A DNA stretch of 64,000 bases from Chitinophaga qingshengii (GCF_014529935.1 NZ_JACVFC010000001.1:930001-994000); one strand, 5' to 3'. Counted from the first letter of the stretch, positions 41,486 to 51,362 are shown. Notes: generated by a model not told the origin, from the letters alone. Translations and numbers: made by a program.

Positions 41486-44400
41486 TTATAATGATAGGTT
41501 TACACCGAATGTAATTGTCCTGGCACGTGGATAGGCCGAATAATCAAACCCCGGTGTTAAGGCAGATTCAAAAACAGATACTTCAGGATCAAATCCCTGG
41601 TACTTTGTCCAGGTCAATAAATTCTGTGCAGATGCGTATACGCGAAGATTACTGATTTTAGCCCGCTTCAGCATCTTCTCCGGGAAAGTATACCCCAGCG
41701 CAACGGTTTTCAGCCGCAAATAAGAACCATCTTCCACTACACGGGTAGAGTAGCCAAAATCAGTGGGACCGGCGCCATTTACCCGGTAATACTTATTATT
41801 CTGATTTTCGGGTGTCCATCGGTCCAGGTAAGTGGCGTACATGTTCTGGTGTATTCTGCCGGCGCCTTCAAAAATGATCCGGTTGGCGTTAAATACATCC
41901 TGGCCGACAGCAAACTGAAAAAACAGGTTCAGGTCAAAGCCATGATAAGTCAGGTTATTACTAAAACCTCCGATAAAATCAGGATTGGGATTGCCGATGA
42001 CGGTCCTGTCGAGAGAGTTCACCACCCCATCACCGTTTACATCCTTATATTTAACATCTCCCGGCTGTGTTACCGCCCTGTTGGTATTGTAGGTAGGGAT
42101 ACCGGCTTTCAGCACGTAACCGCCGGCAGGCGTTTTATCAAAATCGCCGTACTGATAATTGCCTTCCCAGATATACCCATAAAAGCGGGCGATAGGCTGG
42201 CCTATTTCAGCGATATATAAAGGCACCTTGCTGTAGTCCAGGTTCCAGGGCAACAATGTCAGCAGGTTATTTTGATTATCGGCCAGCTGTAATAGTTTGT
42301 TTTTATTAAAGGAGATATTAAACGATGAACTCCAGGTAAACTGATTTTTCCGGATATTATCGGTAGTTAAAGTCAGCTCCAATCCCCTGTTCTGTACCTT
42401 GCCTATATTTTTGAAAGCATTGGTAAACCCGGTAGAATAAGGCAACTGCGCATTGAGGAGCAGGTTGGAAGTGATCTTCTGGTAAACATCCATTTCGAGG
42501 ATGATCCGTTGTTCGAAAAAACCCAGGTCAAGCCCCAGGTTCACCTGCCCTGTGCTTTCCCATTTAAGGCCTTTGTTACCCAATGATGATATGATGGATG
42601 CTTTTACCGGTTGGTTATTAAAACTGTAGCCGATAGAAGATGGAAGTGTTATCGCAGAGAGATAGGCAAAATCCGAAACCCGGTTGTTGCCGGTCACCCC
42701 GTAACTGGCCCTGATCTTAGCATTGGAGACAAACTGCAGCGGCTTCATAAACGCTTCCTCACTCAGCCGCCAGGCTACAGAGCCCGATGGGAAATAGCCC
42801 CATTTATTACCAGCCGGGAATTTGGAAGAACCGTCTGCCCGCATGGAAACGGTGAACAGGTATTTGCTCAGTAACGAATAGTTCACCCTTCCCAGGAAAG
42901 AAGCAAGTGCATAGGAAGAGGACATGGACGTGATGGAAACCGGCGTACCCTCATCCAACCCGGCAGTGCCGAGGTTTTCATTGGGTACCTGGTTGGCCGC
43001 CGCACCATACAACGCGCTTTTATTACCCTGCACGGTAAACCCCGCTACGGCATTGACCTGGTGTATGTCGCCCAGGGTTTTGTTAAAAGTCAGCGTGTTT
43101 TCATTCAGGTAACTGTTTCTTTCTGTGAAGATGACCGACCCGTTTACCCCATTATTTTTTCCGGTGGGTGTTAACGGACTGCCGGAAATGGTTTTACTGT
43201 TGTTAAACACATCGGCGCGCACCTTTTCCCTGGTTACGCCTCCGCTCACCCTCAATTTAAGATAGCGGCCCAAATCATATTCACCGTAGCCATTGGCCAG
43301 TAATATATCCGAAGCTGTTTCCCGCAGTTCATTGCGAACAGTGAACAACGGGTTAAACCGCAGATCGCCCAGCGGGTCTACCGCCGCATCCACTTCGTCT
43401 TCCAGCAACTCCGTACCCGGATTACCGGATACCGGACGGTACCCCCAGATACTGTACATCAGGTTGCTGGAATACACAGCGCCGGTACCGGCAGACGGAT
43501 TAGCGCCGTATCTTTTCAAATGACTGAAATTAGCATTGACGCCTATCCGGAGTTTTTTGCTGATGGTTTGCTCCAGGTTCACCCTGGCCTGCGCCCTGTT
43601 ATAACCGGAGTTGATGATAATACCGTCCTGGTTTAAAACAGAACCGGAAATAGCGTAGCGGGTCAGCGCTGAACCTCCGGTGATGGACAGGAAATGGTTT
43701 TGCATAGGCTTTACCCGGAACACCTCATCCTGCAAGTCGGTACCTTTTACGTTCCGGTAATCCTCCAGGGTGCGGCCATCTGTCAGGTACACCGCCTGGG
43801 CAATAGCCGGGTCGCGCTCCAGCTGGTACTTTACAAACTCATAGCCATCCATCAGCTTTATTTTACGGGTATTCTCCTGTATCCCGTAATAGCCGTTGTA
43901 AGTAACCACCGGCTTTCCTTCTTTTCCCTTTTTAGTAGTGATGAGGATAACCCCATTCGCGCCCCTGGCGCCGTAGATGGCAGTAGAAGAAGCGTCTTTC
44001 AACACTTCTATAGACGCTATTTCAGAGGGATTGATAGCGTTGTTATCGGGGTTTTCCATGGGGAAGCCATCGATCACGTATAAAGGCGAGTTGTCCTGTG
44101 TAACAGAGTTATTACCCCGTACCACAATTTTAACGGCGGCGCCCGGACGCCCATCGGCTGAACTGACCTCTACCCCCGCCACGCGCCCTGCGAGCGCTTC
44201 TTCAAAAGATCTTACCGGCGCTTTCTGCAGGTCGCTCATTTTTACGGAGCCGATAGCGCCTGTCAGGTCTTTACGCAACACCTGCCCGTATCCGGTTACC
44301 ACCACTTCTTTCATGGATTCGGAGGATTCTTTTATGCGTATCTCCAGCGGCCCGCCGTCAGACACCGTTTCCTTTTTTTCAAATCCAATGTAACTCACAA

Positions 44401-44917
44401 CGATGACCGCATTTTCTGTAGCCGCAATACTGAAATTACCGGTAGCATCGGTGACCGTCATGATTTGTTTTCCTTTTACCATGATGGTGGCGCCGGGTAT
44501 CCCCTCTCCTGTTTTATCACTCACCACACGGCCTTTTACCAGGCCGGCAGGCTGCTCCGCTGCCGCTTTTTTTCCACGGATCAGGATCGTTCTGTTGTCG
44601 ATGATAAACGTTAGCGGCAACCCCTCCAAACATTGACGCATGGCCTGTTCTACCGTCACATCTTTTACCTGGAGGGATACATTGCCAACACCGCGGACAA
44701 GGTCCCGGTTATACATCAGGTCATAACCCGATTGTTCCTTGATCTGTTTCAATACCCGCTCCAGCGGAACATCCTTTTCACTGATACGGATGTTTTGTCC
44801 ATAAGCACGCACCTGCAGGATGATCAGCAATAGCAGTGGTACCAGTAACTTCATGACAATCGGGGATGGTATGGCATGCCGGGGTGGCTTACCACAACTG
44901 GTAAATTTTCTATACAT
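41486..44917 (-). CDS. SusC/RagA TonB-dependent receptor of the large locus
   Basis: This 1143-aa receptor has an N-terminal basic stretch before its signal (MKLLVPLLLLIILQVRAYG), as often seen in Chitinophaga-type SusC; an ATG at 44854 is an alternative start. An STN domain (about 42-115, DVPLERVLKQIKEQSGYDLM) is followed by the carboxypeptidase-like domain (about 127-205), the plug (VVVTGYGQVLRKDLTGAIGS, DGFPMENPDNNAINPSEIAS) and the beta-barrel ending RTITFGVNLSL. The STN domain allows signalling to the FecR/sigma pair upstream. Complete, with no frame breaks. Confidence 0.96.
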   Translation of the reverse strand: MYRKFTSCGKPPRHAIPSPIVMKLLVPLLLLIILQVRAYGQNIRISEKDVPLERVLKQIKEQSGYDLMYNRDLVRGVGNVSLQVKDVTVEQAMRQCLEGLPLTFIIDNRTILIRGKKAAAEQPAGLVKGRVVSDKTGEGIPGATIMVKGKQIMTVTDATGNFSIAATENAVIVVSYIGFEKKETVSDGGPLEIRIKESSESMKEVVVTGYGQVLRKDLTGAIGSVKMSDLQKAPVRSFEEALAGRVAGVEVSSADGRPGAAVKIVVRGNNSVTQDNSPLYVIDGFPMENPDNNAINPSEIASIEVLKDASSTAIYGARGANGVILITTKKGKEGKPVVTYNGYYGIQENTRKIKLMDGYEFVKYQLERDPAIAQAVYLTDGRTLEDYRNVKGTDLQDEVFRVKPMQNHFLSITGGSALTRYAISGSVLNQDGIIINSGYNRAQARVNLEQTISKKLRIGVNANFSHLKRYGANPSAGTGAVYSSNLMYSIWGYRPVSGNPGTELLEDEVDAAVDPLGDLRFNPLFTVRNELRETASDILLANGYGEYDLGRYLKLRVSGGVTREKVRADVFNNSKTISGSPLTPTGKNNGVNGSVIFTERNSYLNENTLTFNKTLGDIHQVNAVAGFTVQGNKSALYGAAANQVPNENLGTAGLDEGTPVSITSMSSSYALASFLGRVNYSLLSKYLFTVSMRADGSSKFPAGNKWGYFPSGSVAWRLSEEAFMKPLQFVSNAKIRASYGVTGNNRVSDFAYLSAITLPSSIGYSFNNQPVKASIISSLGNKGLKWESTGQVNLGLDLGFFEQRIILEMDVYQKITSNLLLNAQLPYSTGFTNAFKNIGKVQNRGLELTLTTDNIRKNQFTWSSSFNISFNKNKLLQLADNQNNLLTLLPWNLDYSKVPLYIAEIGQPIARFYGYIWEGNYQYGDFDKTPAGGYVLKAGIPTYNTNRAVTQPGDVKYKDVNGDGVVNSLDRTVIGNPNPDFIGGFSNNLTYHGFDLNLFFQFAVGQDVFNANRIIFEGAGRIHQNMYATYLDRWTPENQNNKYYRVNGAGPTDFGYSTRVVEDGSYLRLKTVALGYTFPEKMLKRAKISNLRVYASAQNLLTWTKYQGFDPEVSVFESALTPGFDYSAYPRARTITFGVNLSL

Positions 44918-44960
44918 GTAGATAATGGTTTTAATAGCGGAACGCTATACGCATTTATAA

Positions 44961-44989
44961 ACCGGTGGGCCTATTCTGCACCCACCGGT
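44961..44989 (-). promoter_or_regulatory. GC-rich hairpin between fecR and susC
   Basis: ACCGGTGGG (44961-44969) pairs perfectly with CCCACCGGT (44981-44989) around an 11-base loop in the 100-base FecR-SusC gap. It has no good T-run. It sits at the same position as the hairpin 11106-11128 in the first locus, suggesting attenuation or mRNA processing between regulator and receptor. Confidence 0.5.
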
Positions 44990-45017
44990 AGTCTTCAGGT
45001 TTTATGGCGGTTGATAT

Positions 45018-46187
45018 TTATTTGGTGACTGTTATCGTTTTTCCTGCTACGTTGAATTTCACATCTCCGGTTACTTCCAGCATTTTCAGTACTTCCTCCA
45101 TACGCCTGCTCCTGGAAACCGTTCCTCCGATATGCAATATGCCCGGGTCGTAATCGTAGACAACTTTTACATCGTACCAACGGGCAATCATGCTCATCAC
45201 TGTCCTGAACTCCTGTCCGTTAAAGCTGAACAGGCCATTTTTCCAGGCCGTTTCTTCTGTCACCTCTACGGGTACCACCGCTACGGTGTTGGCCGTTACC
45301 ACCGCCTGCTGCCCGGGCTTCAGCAGTTGTGGTCCGCTACCCGGCAGCGCTACACTGATAGCCCCTTCCAGTAAAGTAGTACGGATGGCTGCCTCCTCCG
45401 GGTAACTGTTAATATTAAACTGTGTGCCCAGTACCTTTACTTCCTGTTGAGCGGTTTTGACGATGAAAGGATGCGCCGCGTCTTTCGTTATCTCAAAATA
45501 GGCTTCTCCCTGCAGCTCCACCGTTCTGTTAGCGGCACCCCGGAAAGTAGACGGGAACCTGAGCGATGAGGCGGCATTCAGCCATATTTTGGAACCATCT
45601 TCCAGTATGACCTGGTGCTGGCCGCCATTAGGCGTTTCCATTTTATTATAAGCGACCGGGCCACTGGCAGCACTTTCCTTCGCCGACTCATATACCAGCT
45701 GCCCATCAGCGGTTTTCGAAATATGAACGCCTGTTTGTTGTGCCAGCGTTCCGTTGGCCGCATCGGACAGCGAAATTACAGATCCGTCTGCCAGTGTGAG
45801 GATGGCTTTATTGCTACCGGGCCGGATATCATCGGTATGTGCAACGGCGGGCGGAGTATGGATGACAGGCCGGCTGCGCTGAAAATAGTATCCGGTCGCC
45901 ATCAGCAGCGCAACGCAGGCTGCAGCAGCATACCAGTAAACAGGTATCTTCTTTCTAACAGGTGTTTGAGCCCTGTTTTTTACCCTTTGCAGGGCGCTCT
46001 CCACATCGAACTGTTGCTGGTTACGCATCACCGCCTCGCGGTAAACCGGGTCCCCCAGGTCCTCCAGCACCTGCCCATTATCTGCGGAAGACTGGCTCCA
46101 GTTGCGCAGTTCCTCCGTTTCAGCGGCAGACAAACTATGGTTGATATGCCGCTGCAGCAGGTAGATCAATCGTTCTTGTGGTTCCAT
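45018..46187 (-). CDS. FecR-family anti-sigma factor
   Basis: This 389-aa protein has a cytoplasmic N-terminal sigma-binding part (LQRHINHSLSAAETEELRNW, about 1-85), a membrane helix (about 88-105, YWYAAAACVALLMATGYYF), a FecR domain (about 190-285, MKTPNGGQ-type EDGSKIWLNAASSLRFPSTF; GEAYFEITKDAAHPFIV) and a C-terminal DUF4974 domain (about 310-389, MSMIARWYDVKVVYDYDPGI). Partner of the sigma factor 70 bases upstream. Confidence 0.95.
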   Translation of the reverse strand: MEPQERLIYLLQRHINHSLSAAETEELRNWSQSSADNGQVLEDLGDPVYREAVMRNQQQFDVESALQRVKNRAQTPVRKKIPVYWYAAAACVALLMATGYYFQRSRPVIHTPPAVAHTDDIRPGSNKAILTLADGSVISLSDAANGTLAQQTGVHISKTADGQLVYESAKESAASGPVAYNKMETPNGGQHQVILEDGSKIWLNAASSLRFPSTFRGAANRTVELQGEAYFEITKDAAHPFIVKTAQQEVKVLGTQFNINSYPEEAAIRTTLLEGAISVALPGSGPQLLKPGQQAVVTANTVAVVPVEVTEETAWKNGLFSFNGQEFRTVMSMIARWYDVKVVYDYDPGILHIGGTVSRSRRMEEVLKMLEVTGDVKFNVAGKTITVTK

Positions 46188-46257
46188 GCAAAGGCTTTAT
46201 ACATGGAATACACCATGCTTCGGAAAAAGTACTCTGAATACATTCATTTTTTTTGAA

Positions 46258-46863
46258 CTAGAGAAGATGATGCCCCGGCATTTGATGGAGAACGCCGCTC
46301 CATAATACCAGCCAGGCGCCAAAAGGCATGCGGGTTCTCAATATCAGCAATCCTTTGGTTTTATAGTTTTTCACGGTTTGTAGTGACAGCCCCAGTACTG
46401 CTGCTATCTCTTCGTTTTTAAGCCCTTCCCGGTAACTCATCTTTATGACCCGGGCATATTGTTCCGGTAGTTTTTCAATTTCTTCATAGATGATTCCCAT
46501 CAGCTCCGAACGTAACAGGTTGTTCAGATAGGATTCTTCCGTCAGGTCCGATTTCAGGCCAAATGCCTCCTCCCGGCGTAACTGGCGCTGGCTGTCCCGC
46601 AGGATGTTCAGGCTGCCGTTGTAAGCCGCGCGATATAAAAAAGCCCTGGCATGCTCTTCACTTTCAAATACCGGTTTTTTATGCCACAGGTTTACAAACA
46701 GCTTTTCGATGGCTTCTTCTGCATCCACTTTATTTCTTACATAACGCTCGGAGAAATCACATAACCGGGCATAGTACCGGCGGAATACCTGGTCAAAAGC
46801 CGCTTCTTCTCCCATATTCGACGGGAAGCACAGTGGCACTCTATTTTTCTGGACAACAGTCAT
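46258..46863 (-). CDS. ECF sigma factor of the large locus
   Basis: This protein of about 201 aa has region 2 at about residues 22-85 (FDQVFRRYYARLCDFSERYV; AEEAIEKLFVNLWHKKP) and region 4 at about 130-180 (LPEQYARVIKMSYREGLKNE; EIAAVLGLSLQTVKNYKTKG). Start ATG 46863 is chosen because a near-consensus -7 box (TAGGTTTA) lies upstream near 46908; the frame runs to 46935 without support. A hydrophobic C-terminal end (FGAWLVLWSGVLHQM) is common in this group. It is the first gene of the sigma-fecR-susC-susD operon. Confidence 0.92.
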   Translation of the reverse strand: MTVVQKNRVPLCFPSNMGEEAAFDQVFRRYYARLCDFSERYVRNKVDAEEAIEKLFVNLWHKKPVFESEEHARAFLYRAAYNGSLNILRDSQRQLRREEAFGLKSDLTEESYLNNLLRSELMGIIYEEIEKLPEQYARVIKMSYREGLKNEEIAAVLGLSLQTVKNYKTKGLLILRTRMPFGAWLVLWSGVLHQMPGHHLL

Positions 46864-47084
46864 CTGATAATAACGGAACGTGAAATGAACAGGTAGTGAT
46901 ACATTAAACCTACATATAATTACCAATAAAAACAATCCCTATCTGCTTTTAGGACTCCCGGAAAAACCAAAATAAAATCCGACATTTACACTTGCCGGAG
47001 TACAGTCACACGAAACCCTACCAACAGGCGGGGCCATTTTTTCTCCCGCCAGCGACCATAGATACAGATAGTAAATGTTCACAC

Positions 47085-48029
47085 ATGAAGCCACTTTTTT
47101 CCCTTTGTCTGTTATTGCTTCTTGCTGCCAGCGCACGCACGCAGTACCGGCTGGACAGTATCATCCATAATACCAAAACAGCCCGCCATATACACGTTCC
47201 GGGTACGCGCCTGTATATTATTCCACCGCCGGGGTATAAGATAGCCACCAACTTTATCGGCCTGCAACACAAAGAGCATGGTATGATCAACGTATACGAT
47301 CTGCCGGGCGGTAACTTCTATACCAATGCGGCTACCTTCAGCAAAGACGGTTTCGCCCAAAAAGGCGCCACTGTTTTCGACTACCAGGAGCTGAACATTA
47401 ACGGGTACCCTGCCAAGTTTGTGGCGGCACAGGGCGCTCTTACCCATAAAACACTGGCCCTCGTTTTCGGAGATACTACCTTCTCCACCTCCCTCATTGC
47501 CGTGTACCCTGCCGAAAACAACGCCGCCGGCAAGGAACTGCTGGCCAGCCTGAAAACCATCTGGTACGATCCGGGGCAGACAGTAGATCCTTTTGAAACG
47601 GCCAATTTCACGCTGGATACCCGTCAGTCGCCTTTCCGGTTTTTTAAATATGCGGCCAACCTGTATATCTACACCGTCAACGGTGCAGATACGCAGGCAG
47701 ACCCCGACGGGCCAATGGTGATGGTGACCCAGTTCCCCAATGATAACACCGCTACGCCTAAAGACATCGCCGGTATGATGGTAGGCAAGCTGCGGCAGTT
47801 CGGTCTTACCAACCCGGTCACCCGGCAGGAAGACTCTACCCGTATCAACAACTACAACGCTTACCAGGTAGAAGTAACCGGACAGATGAAAGACAAGCCT
47901 ATGATGGCCTATTGCTGTGTAGTGGTGAAAGGAAATCAGGCAGTGGTATTACAGGGCATCAGCAAAAAAGACCTGGAACAAGACCTGCAAGCATTTAAAA
48001 AACTATCAGCTACCATACAAGTAAAATAA
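47085..48029 (+). CDS. Secreted protein with two similar PsbP-like halves
   Basis: This protein of about 314 aa has a signal peptide (MKPLFSLCLLLLLAASARTQ); the frame extends 31 codons upstream but the signal fixes the start. Two similar blocks follow (about 30-165 and 175-312). Each begins with a P-x-x-x-R/F-type strand, has a strand-rich middle and ends in a helix leading to LKTIWYD or LSATIQV, as in PsbP/Mog1-like stress proteins. I do not recognise a family. It ends one base before the AraC gene, so the two are co-transcribed. Confidence 0.75.
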   Translation: MKPLFSLCLLLLLAASARTQYRLDSIIHNTKTARHIHVPGTRLYIIPPPGYKIATNFIGLQHKEHGMINVYDLPGGNFYTNAATFSKDGFAQKGATVFDYQELNINGYPAKFVAAQGALTHKTLALVFGDTTFSTSLIAVYPAENNAAGKELLASLKTIWYDPGQTVDPFETANFTLDTRQSPFRFFKYAANLYIYTVNGADTQADPDGPMVMVTQFPNDNTATPKDIAGMMVGKLRQFGLTNPVTRQEDSTRINNYNAYQVEVTGQMKDKPMMAYCCVVVKGNQAVVLQGISKKDLEQDLQAFKKLSATIQVK

Positions 48030-48030
48030 G

Positions 48031-48819
48031 ATGATCAGCCTTACTACACTGGACCCATCCGCACTACCGGAAGCCCCCCGGCGATTAATGCGTTACGTGC
48101 TGGTTTACTGTCATAGCGGTTCCCTGGTGATGACGGTAGACCACCGCGATTTTACGTTACAGCCCGGCGATGTGATCACCATCACCTCCGGCCAGATACA
48201 TCATATCCGGGAAAACCATCAAGCCAAAGGTTACCTGCTGGAATTTACCCTTGATTTTTTCTGTAAAGATGATAAAGACATAGAACTGATTTTCCATAAC
48301 GGGCTGTTCTGTCATTTTGCGATGAATGAAGTGATACCCGTCGGCCCTGAAGTACTGGCGGCGCAACTGGCCCTCATACAGGAAGAAATTACCGGGCAGC
48401 CTTATCAGTACCTCACTTCCGTACATGCCCGTATTACGCTGATATTGGTCGCTATCAACCGGGCCAAGGTGCAACGCGGCGATGAAATATGGAAACCGGA
48501 TGCCCTTTTCCTGAAGTTCCTGGAGGCTGTCAGGGACCATTTTGAGCACAACTACACCCTGAAAGAACTGGCTGGCCTGTTGGGCACCACCGAAGCCAAA
48601 CTCAATGAACTGGCCCGGCTGCATGCCGGCAAAACCGCCCAGCATGTCATATACGGCCTGGTCACTTCGGAAGCCAAACGGCTGCTGACCTACGGCGACC
48701 TTACCGTTAAAGAGGTGGCCTATAAGCTGGGATTCAACGATCCTTTCTATTTCTCCAATTTCTTTAAAAAACAAGCCCAACTATCTCCCAAACAATATAA
48801 AGAGCAATACGCGATCTGA
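48031..48819 (+). CDS. AraC-family transcriptional regulator
   Basis: This 262-aa regulator has an N-terminal cupin-like sensing domain (MTVDHRDFTLQPGDVITITS) and, in the C-terminal 95 residues, the double helix-turn-helix (NYTLKELAGLLGTTEAKLNE; LTVKEVAYKLGFNDPFYFSN) ending QLSPKQYKEQYAI. It is coupled to the secreted protein gene just upstream and precedes the DoxX-cupin pair, which it may control. Confidence 0.93.
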   Translation: MISLTTLDPSALPEAPRRLMRYVLVYCHSGSLVMTVDHRDFTLQPGDVITITSGQIHHIRENHQAKGYLLEFTLDFFCKDDKDIELIFHNGLFCHFAMNEVIPVGPEVLAAQLALIQEEITGQPYQYLTSVHARITLILVAINRAKVQRGDEIWKPDALFLKFLEAVRDHFEHNYTLKELAGLLGTTEAKLNELARLHAGKTAQHVIYGLVTSEAKRLLTYGDLTVKEVAYKLGFNDPFYFSNFFKKQAQLSPKQYKEQYAI

Positions 48820-48871
48820 ATATTACATGCTTTTTACAGGATTCTCTATTCTCTGATCACCCATTAACGCG

Positions 48872-48879
48872 CACCTTTG
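48872..48879 (+). promoter_or_regulatory. Possible -7 box CACCTTTG before doxX
   Basis: CACCTTTG differs from TANNTTTG at the first base. It lies 22 bases before the DoxX ATG at 48901. Confidence 0.35.
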
Positions 48880-48900
48880 TACTGACAAAACAAGCAGTAC

Positions 48901-49320
48901 ATGACATCATATCAGGACATCGCCGCACTCTTATTGCGGCTCTCACTGGGAAGCGGTTTCCTTTCCGCGGTGGCCAGCAGGTTAGGACTTTGGGGCAGCC
49001 ATTCTTCCGGCTGGAACAGTTTTCTACAGTACACCGCCCAGGTTAATTCGTTTGCATCCCCGAGGCTGATACCAGCAATCGCCGTCATCAGCACCATATT
49101 GGAAACCTCCCTGGGCGGGTTGCTTTTACTGGGCTACAAAACCCAGCTGGCTGCCATCGCAGCCATGGGGCTAACCTTATTATTCGCGGCCGCCATGACC
49201 TGGTCTTTCGGGTTAAAGGAACCGTTAGACTATTCCGTATTCGCTTTCAGCGCCGGCGCATTTTTACTGGCTACCCTGCCTGTTCACCATTGGAGTATTG
49301 ATCAACTTTTAAATTCATAA
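48901..49320 (+). CDS. DoxX-family membrane protein
   Basis: This 139-aa protein has four hydrophobic helices and the DoxX/YphA pattern (LLLRLSLGSGFLSAVASRLG; ETSLGGLLLLGYKTQLAAIA). Family members are small membrane proteins linked to oxidative stress or thiosulfate oxidation; the reaction is not established. The cupin gene starts two bases later, so the pair is an operon. Confidence 0.88.
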   Translation: MTSYQDIAALLLRLSLGSGFLSAVASRLGLWGSHSSGWNSFLQYTAQVNSFASPRLIPAIAVISTILETSLGGLLLLGYKTQLAAIAAMGLTLLFAAAMTWSFGLKEPLDYSVFAFSAGAFLLATLPVHHWSIDQLLNS

Positions 49321-49322
49321 AC

Positions 49323-49676
49323 ATGCATACAGACATTCAACATTACATTACGCACAGCAGCCAACAGGAATGGCAACCGCTCATCGAAAAAGGCATTCAT
49401 TACAAAGGTATCTTTGTTAAATCCCTGCGGTATGACGAAGCCAGCCAGCGCTCCAAAACCATTTTACTGAAGTTTGAGCCGGGCGCTACCTATCCCTACC
49501 ACAACCACCCTGCCGGTGAGGAGCTACTGGTATTAAGCGGAGAGGCTATTATTGAGCAGGCATCGCTTTCGGAGGGAGACTACCTGTACACGCCACCAGG
49601 ATTCAAACACTCAGTTAGCAGTCCTACCGGATGCATACTATTATTTATAGTACCGGAAGAAGTGGAAATCTTATAA
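49323..49676 (+). CDS. Cupin-domain protein (ChrR-type)
   Basis: This 117-aa single cupin domain has the first motif PYHNHPAGEELLVLSG, with His and Glu ligands, and the second motif GDYLYTPPGFKHSV with His. A metal-binding barrel is expected, similar to ChrR anti-sigma cupins. It is co-transcribed with DoxX. Enzyme or sensor role unknown. Confidence 0.92.
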   Translation: MHTDIQHYITHSSQQEWQPLIEKGIHYKGIFVKSLRYDEASQRSKTILLKFEPGATYPYHNHPAGEELLVLSGEAIIEQASLSEGDYLYTPPGFKHSVSSPTGCILLFIVPEEVEIL

Positions 49677-49682
49677 ATAATC

Positions 49683-49709
49683 AGGCCCCGCTCGCCGGGG
49701 CCTTTTTTA
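49683..49709 (+). terminator. Terminator of the doxX-cupin operon
   Basis: AGGCCCCG pairs with CGGGGCCT around a short loop and is followed by TTTTTT. Confidence 0.9.
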
Positions 49710-49835
49710 TAGCACCACTCACTTATTCATTTTATTCATTCATCCTAATACAGACTATTCTATTCAACGTGCCCTTATTACACACCACATGCAATTTTTT
49801 CGGTAAATTTCAGCCTTTAGCCCCTGAATTATACA

Positions 49836-51032
49836 ATGAAGCCCCTCATTTCTGTCGCACCACCCTATTTCCGCAGCCTGGATGCTTTCAGAGGCATCGC
49901 AGCTATTGCCGTAGTAGTATTCCACTGGCAAATGTTTTTTTACCCTGACGATGTATTTGAAGCTGGTGGCGGGCTCAACACTGCTTTACCCTTCTATTCT
50001 GTCCTATCCATATTCTATACACATGGTACGTCGGTGGACATCTTCTTTCAGATCTCCGGTTTTATTTTCTTTTGGTTATATGCGGATTCTATTACCAGTG
50101 GGAAAACGACTTTCAGAAAATTCTCCATTTACCGGATATCAAGATTGTACCCGCTTCACCTGGCCACTCTGGTAACCATAGGTATACTACAGGTGATCAT
50201 GTTAGACCGTACGGGGCACTATTTTGTAGTCCAGTATAACGACACCTATCATTTTTTCCTCAACCTGTTTTTCATACAGAATTGGGGATTCGAAGAAGGC
50301 CTATCCTTCAATGCACCTTCCTGGTCCACCTCAGTGGAAATATTTCTCTACCTGGTGTTTTTTCTTATTTGTAAGATGAAATGGCATACCAACAAGGTGC
50401 TATTATTATTAATGATCCCCCTAGGCGCGCTAATGCAACATTTCTCCCTGCTGACAGGCAAGGGAGTCTTCTCTTTTTTTCTTGGAGCGATGTTATACTA
50501 CATCTATGTCTACTTCCTTCAACAAAATAAAACCCGTCAATATTTCCGGATATTAGGCCCGGCCACCCTGTTACTTTGGGTGTTCGTCATTGTAGCGCAT
50601 TATTATTCTTTCCTGCAACCTGCGTGGGACCACACCGTCAGCCGGTTCCGTCCAAACCTCAACGCGGAGCAGTCTGCCGCCGCATATACCAGCGTGAGAA
50701 ACCTGATATTCCGGCTTACCGTCGCCCCCTGCACCATCCTGTCTTTGGTGTTATGGGAAACCGTCAGGGGCCAGTTTCATCCGCGATGGACCATATTGGG
50801 TAAATGCAGCTACGCCATTTACCTGCTGCATTTCCCATTACAGCTCATAGTGGTACTGATCATGCGTGAATGGCACCTGAACCGTCAGCTATTGCTTTCT
50901 CCCTGGGCCCTGATCACTTTTATCAGCGGACTTGTTTTACTCAGCCTCGTTGTTTACTATTATTTTGAACGCCCCATTCAAAACAAGATCAGGCAATCCT
51001 CCCTCTCCAGGCAAGGTATACTGACGCAGTAA
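49836..51032 (+). CDS. Membrane acyltransferase (acyltransferase 3 family), copy 1
   Basis: This 398-aa protein has about ten membrane helices. The signature RSLDAFRGIAAIAVVVFHWQ contains the Arg-x10-His pair of acyltransferase-3 (OafA/NodX-type) enzymes. YRISRLYPLHLATLV and the SWSTSVEIFLYLVFF block also match. These transfer acetyl or other acyl groups to sugars of surface polysaccharides. A close paralogue follows at 51605. It lies just upstream of the exopolysaccharide cluster, which suggests that polymer as a target. Confidence 0.92.
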   Translation: MKPLISVAPPYFRSLDAFRGIAAIAVVVFHWQMFFYPDDVFEAGGGLNTALPFYSVLSIFYTHGTSVDIFFQISGFIFFWLYADSITSGKTTFRKFSIYRISRLYPLHLATLVTIGILQVIMLDRTGHYFVVQYNDTYHFFLNLFFIQNWGFEEGLSFNAPSWSTSVEIFLYLVFFLICKMKWHTNKVLLLLMIPLGALMQHFSLLTGKGVFSFFLGAMLYYIYVYFLQQNKTRQYFRILGPATLLLWVFVIVAHYYSFLQPAWDHTVSRFRPNLNAEQSAAAYTSVRNLIFRLTVAPCTILSLVLWETVRGQFHPRWTILGKCSYAIYLLHFPLQLIVVLIMREWHLNRQLLLSPWALITFISGLVLLSLVVYYYFERPIQNKIRQSSLSRQGILTQ

Positions 51033-51110
51033 GGTGACGATGATCACCGTCATATGATACCGGAAAAATAAAAATCCATAAGCTATCCGGCCCCCGCTTG
51101 CCGGGACTTT

Positions 51111-51362
51111 TTACAAGCGGGCATTTTGCGCCTCGAAAGCGGCTTTTGTATGAGGCGGCTCCATTTTAAAACGGTATACGTGCACTATCTTTTCGTCCCC
51201 GGAAGAAAGATCGTATAAGGTTAGGGCGTAACTGCCATTTTCGTCCGACCAGTCATACTGCAATACTTGCCGGATCAATGTTTCCACTTCCAGCGTGGAG
51301 TGGCATACAGTGGTATAGTGTATAGTTTGTTCAGGTCCGCTAAAGTCTATCCTGTATTTCAT
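51111..51362 (-). CDS. 83-aa protein of unknown function
   Basis: This protein reads MKYRIDFSGPEQTIHYTTVC, then ...ALTLYDLSSGDEKIVHVYRF and an acidic-aromatic middle. It has no signal or membrane helix. It sits on the minus strand between the two acyltransferase copies, inside what looks like a duplicated block. Its stop lies in a hairpin (CCCGCTTG...CAAGCGGG). Unrecognised family. Confidence 0.5.
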   Translation of the reverse strand: MKYRIDFSGPEQTIHYTTVCHSTLEVETLIRQVLQYDWSDENGSYALTLYDLSSGDEKIVHVYRFKMEPPHTKAAFEAQNARL

